A stretch of 64,000 nt of DNA. Source: Fistulifera solaris (lineage: Eukaryota > Bacillariophyta > Bacillariophyceae > Naviculales > Stauroneidaceae). Position 1 is the first letter of the stretch. Every line of letters starts with the position of its first letter. Shown piece after piece: positions 11,368-21,605 of this stretch. The position numbers and the translations under genes are program-made. The notes below the pieces were generated by a model. The model was not told the DNA's origin. It worked only from the letters and a program-made list of their open reading frames with translations, and made no database searches. The stretch spans positions 496,001-560,000 of the forward strand of contig AP026153.1 of the NCBI GenBank assembly GCA_030295235.1. The letters run 5' to 3'.

Positions 11368-12756
11368 ATGTCTCAAAAAGAAGATAAGAAAGAAGTTTGC
11401 AGCTGCATGTGGCCCGATTGTGCGTGGCTGAGCGAGCAGATCGATCTTTACGCAGACAAAGATCATGTCTGGCGAGGCAAGTGCCATCGGTGGACTGAGT
11501 CGAAGCTGAAAGGCGTAGACGAGAGCACAAGGCTCGAAAAGATGCTGCTTCTTTCTGCGATGTGCAAACATGTTACTGGTCTTCAGGAAAAGTTCCTAAA
11601 GGGTGGGCGAAAAGGGCACAGAAAAGAAATCGTTCTAGCTCGGCATCACTTCCCTGAAGTGGTATATAATTTTCTCGGCGCACATCGAATTACTAATTTG
11701 CTCACAAGAAACGAAATGATTGAGCTCCGCAAGAAAAGACAAATCGTTTCGTCTATCTGAAGATTGCAATAAAGTTGGAAGGCTCTACAAGGATTTTATC
11801 TGATACAATTTTTCCTGAACTGTGCAAAAACTCGATCGGCACCCCGCACCAACCGTTTTACGAATCAATTACAAAAGGAGAAAACGAAATCGAGCTGAAC
11901 CAGGAATGTCAGAAAATTGTTGCTTGGTGTTGGGAAAAATTAGATCACTCGATGGATGTTGCAAAGAACAGTCTTCAGCGACACTTCTACCTTCGTCTGT
12001 ACAGGAAAATTTGTGAAGGGCATACTCTTGTAAACCCCAAATCCGCATTGAATAACCGAGTGGGAATGGCTTTTCTTTACCAAATTCTGGCGAAGGTTGT
12101 TCTTGGAGAAATAAACAACATTCTGTTGAAAATGAAACCGGCAGCAGAAGCACGTGACACGGCGGTTGATTGGCGTGTTCGTCAGAAGACAGATGTCAAT
12201 CGATTTATGGGATGGGCGCTCTTTTCTCTTCGGACAAAGCTGCACAAAGGAAAGCGAGAGCGAAAGATGGACGAAGATGAGAAGGTCAACAACGGAAAGT
12301 GAGATTATTCACAACGCAAATTACTTGGAGAATTATTATCCTTTCGTTGAAAGGATATATAACAAGGGTCGTCTTACCTTAGTATCGGAAGGTTACATTA
12401 AGCTTGGTCACGAACTTATGATTGCGATAACGGAGAGTCTAACGGTTGATGAACTCAAGATTTACCGGAAGCAATTTGCCGAAGAGTGCAGAAGAAGAGT
12501 CACCAAGATTGTTAAGCAAAGGCTGCTGCCAAACTTTCTTGCACTAAGCAAGGAATCAGAGCTTTCGACTAAGACACGCACGGTATGGTTCGAGAAGATC
12601 GTAAGAAAAACTTTCAACGCACGCGTGGGTGCGTTCCTGCGCTATTACACAAGTGAAAACCTCTTACGTGGCGCTAAATTCGAACAAAGCGATACGACCA
12701 GAGGGAAGATAAAGCACGAAACAGGGAATAATGCATCGAGAAAGAGAAAAAGATAA
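11368..12756 (+). CDS. Transposon-encoded protein, unknown family (two apparent frameshifts)
   Basis: Three consecutive ORFs inside the inverted repeats read as one protein of ~462 aa after two single-base corrections. One is a lost A in the AAAA run at 11734-11737; the other is an extra base near 12293-12296 (GGAAAG). The N-terminus has a Cys cluster (VCSCMWPDC) and a later KCHRW pair, which might bind zinc. The spacing does not fit THAP or BED fingers. The middle and end are rich in Lys/Arg/Glu and predicted helical, and the C-terminus ends in the basic RKRKR. I cannot identify a DDE/D triad, an RNase-H core or any known transposase domain. It may be a divergent transposase or an accessory protein of a non-autonomous element. 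In a transposon, real decay is as likely as sequencing error. Confidence 0.55.
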
Positions 12757-12827
12757 GTAAGCAACGTATTAAGGTCAAATACATGGTCTCTTTACATCAG
12801 TTTCATAGTCGTTTTTACCGTGATGCG

Positions 12828-13031
12828 TTGCAAGAAATCCTCCCTCAGAACTTGCGAAAATATTTAGCTCTATTAATTTCTATAGTACGTAGGTCCACGT
12901 AGCTTTTGTACCATGATGCTTGCCGCACCGGACGACTGACGCACGCAGCGGGGGTCAGTAGTAGTTTGACCGTGCCTTACACGGGGCTCGATACGGGCGT
13001 TTTACCTCCTTGGTACTTTATTTTCTCCTTG
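12828..13031 (-). repeat. Right terminal inverted repeat of the transposon
   Basis: Inverted partner of 11089-11280. It is slightly longer because of a ~12-bp insertion near its outer third and a 3-bp ACT duplication. Confidence 0.9.
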
Positions 13032-13200
13032 GCTTGACGTAAAACAGAGTATAACACCTGGTCCAGAATTTGTGGACCACCTCCACAGAATTTCTGCTTT
13101 ATGCTAATCAGCTAATCCAGAATTTCTGGGACGTGTGCAAAATCTTCGTTCGACCTGTACAGAAATTCTGAACCTCCAAAGAATTCTGGCCTGCGGAACG
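13032..13200. repeat. Tandem repeat array (52-bp period), right part
   Basis: This continues the satellite beyond the transposon with one type-B unit (TCCAGAATTTGTGG near 13063) and one type-C unit (near 13115), in the order expected if the element split a type-A unit. The array then degenerates before the leucine-rich gene. Confidence 0.85.
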
Positions 13201-13345
13201 TACAAATCGTTAGCTCGTGGGGGCCCGTTGTCGTCGCCGTTATAACGCAAACATGCATGTTTTGGTATTCGTATGGCAATGGTTTACTCATTTCATTCAC
13301 TCTCTGATAAATAATTTATCATTTTCAAAGTTATCTGGAGATGCA

Positions 13346-14889
13346 ATGGAGGAATCAGCAGAGATACGTCCAGCACACAAGTTGAAATACTTGTACGATG
13401 CTCCTCGTACTTCTTCGTATCAATTCACCGAATGGATTCTGCAGCGTCGACCTGTATTCATGAAAGCTTTTTGTCTTTTCTTTAATCAAAATGAAAACAA
13501 TTCACTGCTGAGACCGATCGACAATAAATACATTTGGGTGAACGATCAAGCACTCGTACGATATTATTCTCCCAACACGGATCCATCGAGTTATTTACTC
13601 GAAACACGAGGCATTGATCACAATTTACCTCCTGCCTTGCAACGAATCTCTTATGTTATTATTCTCAAGCGAAACAAAGAGGAAAAAGAATACTATTTTC
13701 ATGTGCACGCCTTGTCCCGAGATGCCGCCGACGCCTGCCTCCAGCTGCTGTGTTCGCTGGAGGATACCTATTTTCCAACATGATGGTCTCAAGCCAGCAT
13801 TTGCGCTATTACTCATCGCCAGGAGGAGCCGATCAACCAGAGAAATATCGATTTGATGCCTTTTACAATATCGAGTTCTCTGGTGCCCTACAAAGAACGA
13901 TGGCCACTTTGTCGAAACGAATCTTTCTCTGTCAATGCTATTTCCGTGACGGAGGGGCTGGAATTCTGGAGGAACTCCGAGCAGCCGGGCCCGATTTCGT
14001 GCCATTTGATCTATATATAGAAGGTGGTTGTCCTTTTGATGAAAAACACTGGGAGGAGTTTTTGAGTCTCTTATCTGAGGAAACGACATTGGTGAACAAA
14101 TTGGATCTTCGGGGTTTTAGTCCGCGCCGATCGTTGCCAACATCGGAATTGGCGTTTGCTCGTGTCGGAAACTTGATTTTCCGAGATCATTTGGAAGATA
14201 CGTGCGGACTCAAAGTTATTGAATCCGTCCAGTGTGGAAGGAGTCCCGATGGTCTTGATTGTAAAGGTTTCGATTCTGTACCCAGGTGGGACGCCTTTTG
14301 CAGATCACTAGCCAGTGCACAATGTCGATTAAAGCAACTGAAGGTGTATGACTTTGATGCCGAACGTGATCATGCGCTAGATGAAATTACCCTGACAGCA
14401 AGATTGATAGATTCACTTTGCCATGCTTTGAATAACAACAATTCACTCGTCGAACTGGCGATTGATTTCTCTATCAACATGACTCGCGACGACTTTGTAC
14501 GTGTTCTACGATCCGTCAAAAATCACAAGACACTTCGAACGATTTCCTTTCAAGATTGCAATGCATGGTCGAAAACGGATCGAATCGTGTTGACTGAGGA
14601 ATGGGTCGACATTTTACGGCACAATAGAACAATTCAAAACGTACTTTTTGACGACGAGTTGTACGACGAGCAACTTTTCGAAGAACTTGTACGTCCTCAG
14701 TTACTGCGGAACAAATACATGACGTTAATCCATAGGTCTCAGCAAATGCATGATGTTCGGAGCCGCACGTATTTCGTCGGTAGATGGATTGAAGAATCTG
14801 CGGGGGACCTCTTCTCCCCTCACATCACATTTATGCTTCTTCGAATGAACACAGATGTGATATCAAGCTATCGTGACGCATATCACTAG
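13346..14889 (+). CDS. Leucine-rich paralogous family protein 1 (one apparent frameshift)
   Basis: Two overlapping frames form one 514-aa protein if one T is added to the TTTT run at 13771-13774 (SLEDTYF|SNMMVSSQHL). The join is supported by the paralog at 15724, which reads FSLEDTYFARLLVSRQHS at the same place. The start MEESAEIRP is at 13346. The N-terminal part has the family motif KYIWVNDQALVRYY. The C-terminal ~250 residues contain irregular leucine-rich stretches (LIDSLCHALNNNNSLVELAI, LRSVKNHKTLRTISF, VDILRHNRTIQNVLFDD) resembling ribonuclease-inhibitor-type LRRs. It ends in a conserved helical tail (FMLLRMNTDVISSY). No signal peptide or membrane helix is seen. The function is unknown. 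It is the first of three family members within 7.4 kb. Confidence 0.72.
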
Positions 14890-15723
14890 CAGGTTGAGTG
14901 ATTGGCTCCGGTAGTCTCTTGAGTTATCATCGGTCGAGATCACTTTCTTCCAGTGTCTTGTTTACTGAGTTCACAATTATACTGTTTATCCTCGTTTTGG
15001 TTGCGAGTGTTCTGTTGTGGAGGTCAGTTCGCCAAGTCAAGTTTCCTAGCAGATTCCCTCCTACGTATTGTCCACGTTTCCACATTGACTTTGGATCCAA
15101 CTATCGGGCTTTACGCAAAGACGTCTGCTCTTAAAATGAGTGCATACTCAATACCTTCCAGTTTCTTCGCGCATCGTCAGCTCAGATCTCTAATTATCAA
15201 TACATTATGTAGTAGACGTAGCTCAATATTTGTAATACGGGGTTAGTTTTTTTGCTGCAACAAGCGGTGAAGATTGTAATTTTCTTTACTATGGACTTAA
15301 GTGTAGGTTTACGCAACCATGGCGGCTTTTTGTCATAAAGCCAATTCTTTTATTTGAGTGCCTATTCAATCCCTTCCACCCGCTCTTCGCGTAGTCTATC
15401 TACCTCATTTCGTAAAGTGCAAAGTTAATGCAGCTCATTGTAATTCGGTCAGTATTTTTTCCGGCAACAAGCGGTGAGGATCGAATTTCCCAAAGTTACT
15501 ATCAAGCCAAGTGTACGTTCTACGCAAGTACGACTGCATTATTTCAGTCGTGAATTTTTTGCGCGATGCGACGATAACAAAAACAACTTGCGACGATACC
15601 AGTATCGACGATGCGATGCGATGCGTTGTGAGGAGTTTGTTGTTTTAATGCCTTTCATGATCCATAGCAAATAAAGTTTGCTCGATTCAGTTACAAACCC
15701 TTGAAAGAATTTCAGGGGAGAAA
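14890..15723. repeat. Intergenic region with a tandem duplication of ~200 bp
   Basis: Two diverged copies lie head to tail at about 15138-15325 and 15356-15540. Shared landmarks are GAGTGC[A/C]TA[C/T]TCAAT, CTTCGCG, GCAACAAGCGGTGA and AAGTGTA[G/C]GTT. No gene is recognised. The duplication sits between two paralogous genes and may be a by-product of their tandem duplication. Confidence 0.6.
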
Positions 15724-17267
15724 ATGGCTACGTTACGACGGATTGTGGATGAACAGTTTCCTGTGGACGATGCGTCTCCGAAGCACATAGCTTTGACGGA
15801 TCTAAACCCGCATCATCGGCCTCTATCGATGCTTTCTTTTGTGATCTTTTTCGCTATCGCATGGATGATACTCCCTTAACATTCAGTATGAGCAGCAACA
15901 GGTACCTTTGGGTCAACGATAAAGCATTTGTACGATGTAATGGCAATTACGCATCCTCGTCTCAGGTCGAAAAGGAATGCAAGGAACGTGGCTTCGCCCT
16001 ATCTTTGCAACAATTTACCAACATTGTGATCCTCGGAAGGGATGATGAAGAGCTCTATTTTTACATTCACGCCCTAGATACAGAAGCTGCGGATTCTTGT
16101 CTTGAGTTTTTGTTCTCTTTGGAGGATACGTATTTTGCCCGGTTACTGGTTTCTCGTCAGCATTCGCCGTACTACTCGTTACCTTCCAGGACACAGAAAC
16201 GAAGTGCTCATCGCATCAATGCTTTCTACGAGCTAGCGCTTACGTGCGAGCAGCAGCGGATGATTGTGGCCGCGTCCAAGAGGACATTGCTGACCGATTG
16301 CCGATTCTGCGACGGGGGCACCGCATTTCTTACTGTTTTACTAGAGACAGGGCTCGATTTTGAACCGGTTGACCTGTACATGGAAGGTGATTGTCCGTTT
16401 GATGACAATTGTTGGAACCAATTTCTCAATCTCTTGGTTGGGCAGAAAAAGCTGGTGAAAAAACTGGATATAAGTAAGCTTACCCTACGCCCAACTTGTC
16501 GAACAACAGAGCTGGCATCCGCCCGGGTAACTACCTTGAGTTTTGGAGAAGAATTGGGCATCTGGTTTCGCTATGAAATTATTGAGTCCATCCGTGGAGG
16601 AAATAGTCCGGAAGGACTGGATTTCGTCGGCTTGGACAGTCGACGGGAATGGGATGATCTTTGCAAATCACTTGCCAGTCCACAATGTCAACTCAAAAGA
16701 CTAAAGATATCTGATTTTGATGCCAAAGTTTATAATGACGACGAACACGAGATAACAGTAGTGTCGGCGCTGACAGAATCACTTTGTTACGGTCTGTTTC
16801 ATAATGAAACACTCATCGAATTGGACATTGGTTTTGCGGCCATGACGATGATCAACTTTGGGCGCATTCTGCGTTGTATCGGCCTTCATACGACACTCCG
16901 AACAGTCTCTTTGTGGGCCGCGGACGACTGGTTGGACGATTGCGATCCGGAAGTGTTTGCTGGGGCCTGGGGAGAAACTTTACGGTACAATACAACGATT
17001 TTAAATGTTCGATTTGACGAAGATGTATGCGACGGGCGTGTCTTTGAGATACATGCCCGACCTCATCTGATACGCAACAAGTATCTGACGTTAGTTGAAA
17101 GGTCTCATCAGATGCAGGATAGTTTGAGCCGAGCATTTTTCGTGGGTAAATGGATTGAGGAAGCCGTAGAGGAACACGCATCTCCTCTCATTACGTACAT
17201 GCTTATTCGAAAGAACGCGGATATCATATCAACCTATCTGGATGAAAAATACAGGCGGAGAGAGTGA
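15724..17267 (+). CDS. Leucine-rich paralogous family protein 2 (one apparent frameshift)
   Basis: The main 468-residue frame starts inside the gene. The ATG at 15724 (MATLRRIVDEQF) opens a frame that joins it after one T is added to the TTTT run at 15837-15840, reading LSFCDLFRYRMDDTP. The repaired length is 514 aa, identical to the repaired upstream paralog. Shared blocks are RYLWVNDKAFVRC, FSLEDTYF, DLYMEGDCPFDD, the leucine-rich C-terminal repeats (LTESLCYGLFHNETLIELDI, LRCIGLHTTLRTVSL) and the tail TYMLIRKNADIISTY. Function unknown; a cytosolic LRR-fold protein is the best structural guess. It is close enough to paralog 1 to suggest recent tandem duplication. Confidence 0.75.
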
Positions 17268-17824
17268 TCCGTTCCACTGATGCTTTCCGACTGTCTTCAG
17301 CTGGGAATATTCCGACAGCGTTATATTACTCGTTTGATAGATCTCGTTGTCAAGCATGACTGGTGTAATTTTGATTGATGCCACGAGATGGCCTATTTTT
17401 AAAAGCGATACATCGCCACGAATCACGAAGACTCTCCTACCATCTATAACGTTTATTGCACCGACATCGTTGTTTCAAGAGGTAACGATGAACACTTTGC
17501 GTTTCAAACCCCGTCGAGCTCCTCCTCTCCTCCCATACCGTTTCTTTGTTGGGGGCCATAATGCATGAAGTTCGAAAATCATTTTCCGGGTTAACAGAGA
17601 GCTGAAGTTGAAGGTTCTAGAGTCATCGCATCCACCTTAGTTTTTGATGCGGTCTGGCGTACTCCCGTAGAATTCATTTCTCCACCACGCATCGTTATTT
17701 TCACCACAAAACATCAGCATCACAACAAATCTTTCGCATTGTTTCCTATAAAGGGACAAGTCTTCATGAATTACCATGTATCGATGATAGATAGCGTCGT
17801 CAATTATCCGAGGGAACGTGCAGG
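17268..17824. other. Intergenic spacer
   Basis: 557 bp between two co-oriented genes. I see no RNA gene or repeat here. Confidence 0.4.
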
Positions 17825-18683
17825 ATGGGGCGCTGGTTTTTACTAGGGTGGTTTCTTTGTGTGCCGATGATCGTGACGGCACTTTCCACCATTCAGTACA
17901 TTCATCAACAACGATGTTTACTTACAGAATGCCAAGAACCTCGGCTTCCTCCTTTAGTACTTTTGCCCGGTATGGCACAGTCCATAGCGGCGTGGGAGTC
18001 CCATGTGCCCGCTTTGGCGAAAGATCGACATGTGCTCATTTACGAACCGATGGGCATCGGTCCCTACCAGGAAACATGGTCGGATGTGTCTCTACCCGCG
18101 CAAGCCGATCGTCTGGAAGAAATCTTACAAACGATCTGGGGGAACGAAGCTGTCCATGTGACAGGATTCTCATTGGGAGGACGCATAGGCATGGCGTTGG
18201 GATGCCAACATCCGGAGCGTCTGCCAAAATTGCACCTCGCGGGTGTCTCGCTCGAACGATCCGATGCAGGTCAGTTGCAACTCCTGGGCTGGCTGGATCA
18301 TTTACAACACGAGAATCTACGAGCGTTTGCTTGGTCGGCTATCTTAGCGACATACTCGCCCGCTTATTTGATGCAGCACAAAAAGAAAAATACCATTGTG
18401 GGTGGATAGTATTTGTCAGACGCATTCGGTGCAAGGCTTACGTTTGTTACTCGAACAAGCACACGATCACGATCCAGCGTGGTCTGTCGTTGCCATGGCG
18501 CAACGTTTGCATGTATCAGGTCACCTTTGTGTCGGCGAAAACGACATATTGGGGCACGACGCAGCAGGGTTGGCGAATGCTTTGGGTTGGGATGCCCCTA
18601 CAATCGTACCGGCGGCTGGTCATGCTGTTCCAATGGAAGCAGGTCGGTTATGGCGGGAGGATGTCAAGAATACATTGCGCTAA
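17825..18683 (+). CDS. Alpha/beta-hydrolase fold protein with N-terminal membrane anchor (one apparent frameshift)
   Basis: An N-terminal hydrophobic segment (WFLLGWFLCVPMIVTAL) acts as a signal or anchor. The hydrolase fold follows: oxyanion region LVLLPGMAQS, nucleophile elbow GFSLGGRIG (Ser), an acid in HLCVGENDILG and the catalytic His in VPAAGHAVPME. The first frame stops after LMQHKKKNTIVGG. Deleting one A from the A5 run at 18386-18390 carries it into the second frame (PLWVDSICQTHSVQG), giving 285 aa and restoring the acid and histidine parts of the triad. This is a typical serine hydrolase of unknown substrate. It is embedded among the leucine-rich paralogs but unrelated to them. Confidence 0.78.
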
Positions 18684-19025
18684 AAGACTGGTAGTATTTT
18701 TTTTTCATTTCGTGGAGAGAATTACAAATGGTACGTACACCAAGCAAAACTTAGATGCTCGTTTTTAAACTAGAGTTCTTGTCATTGAAATCGAACGGCG
18801 CCCGATGAAAACTCGTCGGAGTTGGTCGATTTCGTCTATCCGTGTCTTGGACTTCATATCGACGAGCCAGAGAAAAGCCCGGAATTAAAGCAGCCGGAGT
18901 ATCATCGCTATCATGTCGCTTCCAGTGAAGTGAAGATGGCATGACGAAGATATTCAAACATCTTGTCTGACTTGTCTTTTTAAGACTCTTTTGCAGATAG
19001 AAATGCTGAACAATCACCCCTGCGA

Positions 19026-20645
19026 CTACAACCGATCATTGTCGTGTCCCTTGCTTCGACGCCCGACGTAGATTGAAAGAACATCCGAGTTCATTTTCAG
19101 TAACATATAAACAACAGTGTTTGACTTCTTTTCCAATAGAGAGCAAAGGAACCACGCACGTATCATCTCGTCCGGTATGTTGTGGAACTTTTTCATGAAT
19201 CCTAGAACACCATTACGTTCTTTCATTGGCTCTACAACTTTGCGCCAAACAAACTTATCGTATAGACATTCATCCAAGTTCACATCACGAATCATTTTGT
19301 TGTTCTCGAGCATGTGACCCAGTGCAATGGTTCTCGGTACGCTTTCGAAAGCGTCCGCGTCTTGAGAAGCAATCCGAGTGGTCAGTGTCATTTTCGTCAA
19401 AGCCTTATGATGTCGCACTCCATCAAATATCATCTCCAGATCTCCATCGAACACCTCCGCAAAACTAAAATCAATATCGATCAGTGACTGGTTCTTTAGC
19501 AAACCATCTTTTACAAACGAGATAAGCTTTGCTTGCAACATCTTTCGGTCAAAACCCGTATCGTGGGCATCCACCACATCCCACTTGTACAACGTCAGAC
19601 GTTGAAGAACACATTCAGGACTCCGTAGCGCTTCTCCGAACGATTTCCACATGGCGAGAGTCCCGAAGCCATCCATGTGAATGCCCAATGGTCCAACCCC
19701 GGTACGAATCGATTCGATAAGAGGCAATTTGCAATCTTCAAACGCGTTACCGGTTAGACTCAGATCCTTGACTTGCACTTGACTCAACAAAACGTTGCTT
19801 GACCACGCGGCAGTATCGTAGGCTGTGAGATTCAAATGGTGCACAATTTTCCTGTCCGCTAGTATACCCAGAAATAGATTCCAATTCTCCTCATCAAACG
19901 GCTTTTGAGTTCGAATGGTGATTTTTGGAATGTGAAAAGGTTCTTTCAAAAGACGCAGAGAATGTACCATAGACGCTCCGCCATCGGAACAGGAGCAATC
20001 ATGTAGGCACAAACTAGAAGGTGACGAGACCAAGGCTGCGGCTTGCTTGGGATTGAAAACAAAGAACCGGAAGACCGTTTCTCGTATATCGTTGCTTCTC
20101 AAAGCTCTAATGTCTTCCTCCGACAACGGGCACAACTTAATTTGAAAGTAGCATGACATTGACAAAGAAGAACACCAATCATCCGACAGCCGGCAGATAA
20201 GGCTCAAAAACTCGGCAGCGGCAATGTAGGAGGATGCATGCACGTCAATTTGATATTCTTTTCCCTCCGTAGTTTGCAAGACCACAGAATAAATCACATT
20301 CTGGTACACCGCCGGAAATGAGTCATCAAGGCGCATCACGCTCTTCTCAATGCCACATTGTTCGATATGAAAGTATCGGACAAAGGCGTTGCTGTTAATC
20401 CAAATGTAACGAAAAGCGTCATACTCCTGTTTTGGCACTTTGTCGTCTGAAAATTGAAACAATTGTAGAAAATCTTTCACTGATTCCAGAGAGCGAGTCA
20501 ACTGAAATTCCTGAAAAATGTGAAGCTTCTGCCTGGGAAGATGCCTTAACTTTTCGACAGCTTGCAGTACCGGCTGAACTTCTGGTGCCCTTTCTTCGAA
20601 GGAGGGATCGTCTTCGATGTAAATATCACTATCCGAGTCTGACAT
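19026..20645 (-). CDS. Leucine-rich paralogous family protein 3 (divergent, intact)
   Basis: An uninterrupted 539-aa frame, distantly paralogous to the products at 13346 and 15724. It shares FRYIWINSNAFVRYF (family motif), a Cys-rich CLHDCSCSDGGASM matching the CQCYFRDGGAG / CRFCDGGT region, KPFDEENWNLFLG, leucine-rich units (LISFVKDGLLKNQSLIDIDF, VRHHKALTKMTL) and the tail YMLLKMNSDVLSIY. The N-terminus is acidic (MSDSDSDIYIEDD). It is encoded on the opposite strand, so the cluster includes an inversion or an older duplication. No catalytic motif or membrane segment is seen. Its intact frame shows the family is under coding constraint and supports the repaired frames of the other two members. 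Confidence 0.78.
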   Translation of the reverse strand: MSDSDSDIYIEDDPSFEERAPEVQPVLQAVEKLRHLPRQKLHIFQEFQLTRSLESVKDFLQLFQFSDDKVPKQEYDAFRYIWINSNAFVRYFHIEQCGIEKSVMRLDDSFPAVYQNVIYSVVLQTTEGKEYQIDVHASSYIAAAEFLSLICRLSDDWCSSLSMSCYFQIKLCPLSEEDIRALRSNDIRETVFRFFVFNPKQAAALVSSPSSLCLHDCSCSDGGASMVHSLRLLKEPFHIPKITIRTQKPFDEENWNLFLGILADRKIVHHLNLTAYDTAAWSSNVLLSQVQVKDLSLTGNAFEDCKLPLIESIRTGVGPLGIHMDGFGTLAMWKSFGEALRSPECVLQRLTLYKWDVVDAHDTGFDRKMLQAKLISFVKDGLLKNQSLIDIDFSFAEVFDGDLEMIFDGVRHHKALTKMTLTTRIASQDADAFESVPRTIALGHMLENNKMIRDVNLDECLYDKFVWRKVVEPMKERNGVLGFMKKFHNIPDEMIRAWFLCSLLEKKSNTVVYMLLKMNSDVLSIYVGRRSKGHDNDRL

Positions 20646-21176
20646 GCTTCACTTTCTTTTGATTTCATTGACTTCGCATTGCATTCATTAATTTTTGTCG
20701 ATCGCGTCGCGACGTCGTTTTTTCGCGGTTGTTTTGATACGTAAAAAACTATAGCCTAACGTGTAGGCGGAGCTTACCCTGACTGAATTCGTTATCAGTC
20801 CCGCAACATCTCGTCTATTTCCAATCAAAACTACTTTGCTCTGAGGCCCGCTAGTTCAATATTTACGACCGATATAGATGATAACTATTCATCAATGTAT
20901 CGAGGTGTTGTTGGTGATGATATTGGAGGAAACTTTCTCTTAAATGATGTGTAGATTATGTTCAAAGTAAATTGTCAAAGTAATCACTATGATGTAAAGT
21001 GTATGTTACCTTTTTCCCGACTCAAATCGTCCTCAGTCCCGGTTAGTGGCGGCTATTTTTTTTTATAAATAAAATATAGCCTATACTCCGTAATTGACAA
21101 CTGACGTGTCGTTTTCAAAGATATTCTAAAGGTTGAATTGAAATAAACTAGTCAGAAAAAGGCTACAGGCAACAGA
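20646..21176. other. Intergenic spacer, AT-rich
   Basis: 531 bp between two minus-strand genes. Short repeated pieces of the type ATAGCCTA occur near 20750 and 21075. Nothing else recognised. Confidence 0.4.
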
Positions 21177-21605
21177 TTAAGCATGAATACGGCCATCATC
21201 GGATCGAATCCACGGCCAAGCTTTGGCATCTCGAGCACATTCGGCAGCGACATCCCACGAGCTGACCAGTCCGACAAAGATCCCTTCGTTGTTCAAGACA
21301 ACAGCATGGTTGATGTGCTTCTTTTGAAACAAATCCGCTACCGTGTCGCGACTATCGGTCTCCCGAACTGTATACAATTCGCTGCTCATGATTTGGCTGA
21401 CGGGCTGCTGCAAGTCAATGCCCCGGTGATACGACGAAGCAAGGTCGGTCTTGGTCACAATACCAACCGCCTGATTCTCTCGATTGATCACCACAACGGA
21501 CGAAATCTTTTCATTCAGCATGAGCGTCAAGGCGCGATCAATGGGACTGTCGTCGAAACAACTGAACACCTTGGTGGCGGGTGTCATGAAGCCGGTTACG
21601 TGCAT
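21177..21605 (-). CDS. Tandem CBS-domain protein
   Basis: 142 aa consisting almost only of two CBS motifs. The first runs from MTPATKVFSCFDDSPIDRAL to AVGIVTKTDLASSY, the second from IMSSELYTVRETDSRDTVA to FVGLVSSWDVAAECA. CBS pairs (Bateman modules) bind adenosyl ligands and usually regulate a partner. Stand-alone versions exist in plants (CBSX), where they modulate thioredoxins in plastids or mitochondria. No transit peptide is visible, although an unseen upstream exon cannot be excluded. The gene is divergent from the Rab gene at 22434. Confidence 0.82.
   Translation of the reverse strand: MHVTGFMTPATKVFSCFDDSPIDRALTLMLNEKISSVVVINRENQAVGIVTKTDLASSYHRGIDLQQPVSQIMSSELYTVRETDSRDTVADLFQKKHINHAVVLNNEGIFVGLVSSWDVAAECARDAKAWPWIRSDDGRIHA

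Larger units (their letters stand above)
11089..13031. mobile_element. Complete DNA transposon, 1,943 bp, long TIRs and 8-bp target duplication
   Basis: The two ends are inverted copies of each other over ~190-205 bp (left 11089-11280, right 12828-13031), starting CAAGGAGAAAA and including GACCCCCGCTGCGTGCGTCA and GACCTACGTACTATAGAAAT. The right copy carries small insertions relative to the left. Both sides are flanked by GCTTGACG (11081-11088 and 13032-13039), a direct 8-bp target duplication. The repeat-unit pattern continues on both sides, so the element inserted into a pre-existing satellite. It holds one frameshifted ORF set (11368-12756) of unrecognised type. An 8-bp duplication is used by hAT, P, Merlin and KDZ-type elements, but the protein lacks features I can assign to any of them. 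Confidence 0.9.

Noticed and set aside
11395-11500. THAP or BED zinc finger in the transposon protein
   Set aside because: Cys/His spacing (C-x4-C ... C-H) does not fit either family.
11368-12302. Programmed ribosomal frameshift in the transposon ORF
   Set aside because: The same kind of single-base shift at A-runs occurs in many host genes here, so no special slippery-site model is needed.
18751-19017. 88-residue minus-strand ORF between the hydrolase and leucine-rich gene 3
   Set aside because: No domain or start context; probably 3' flanking sequence, though a small gene cannot be excluded.
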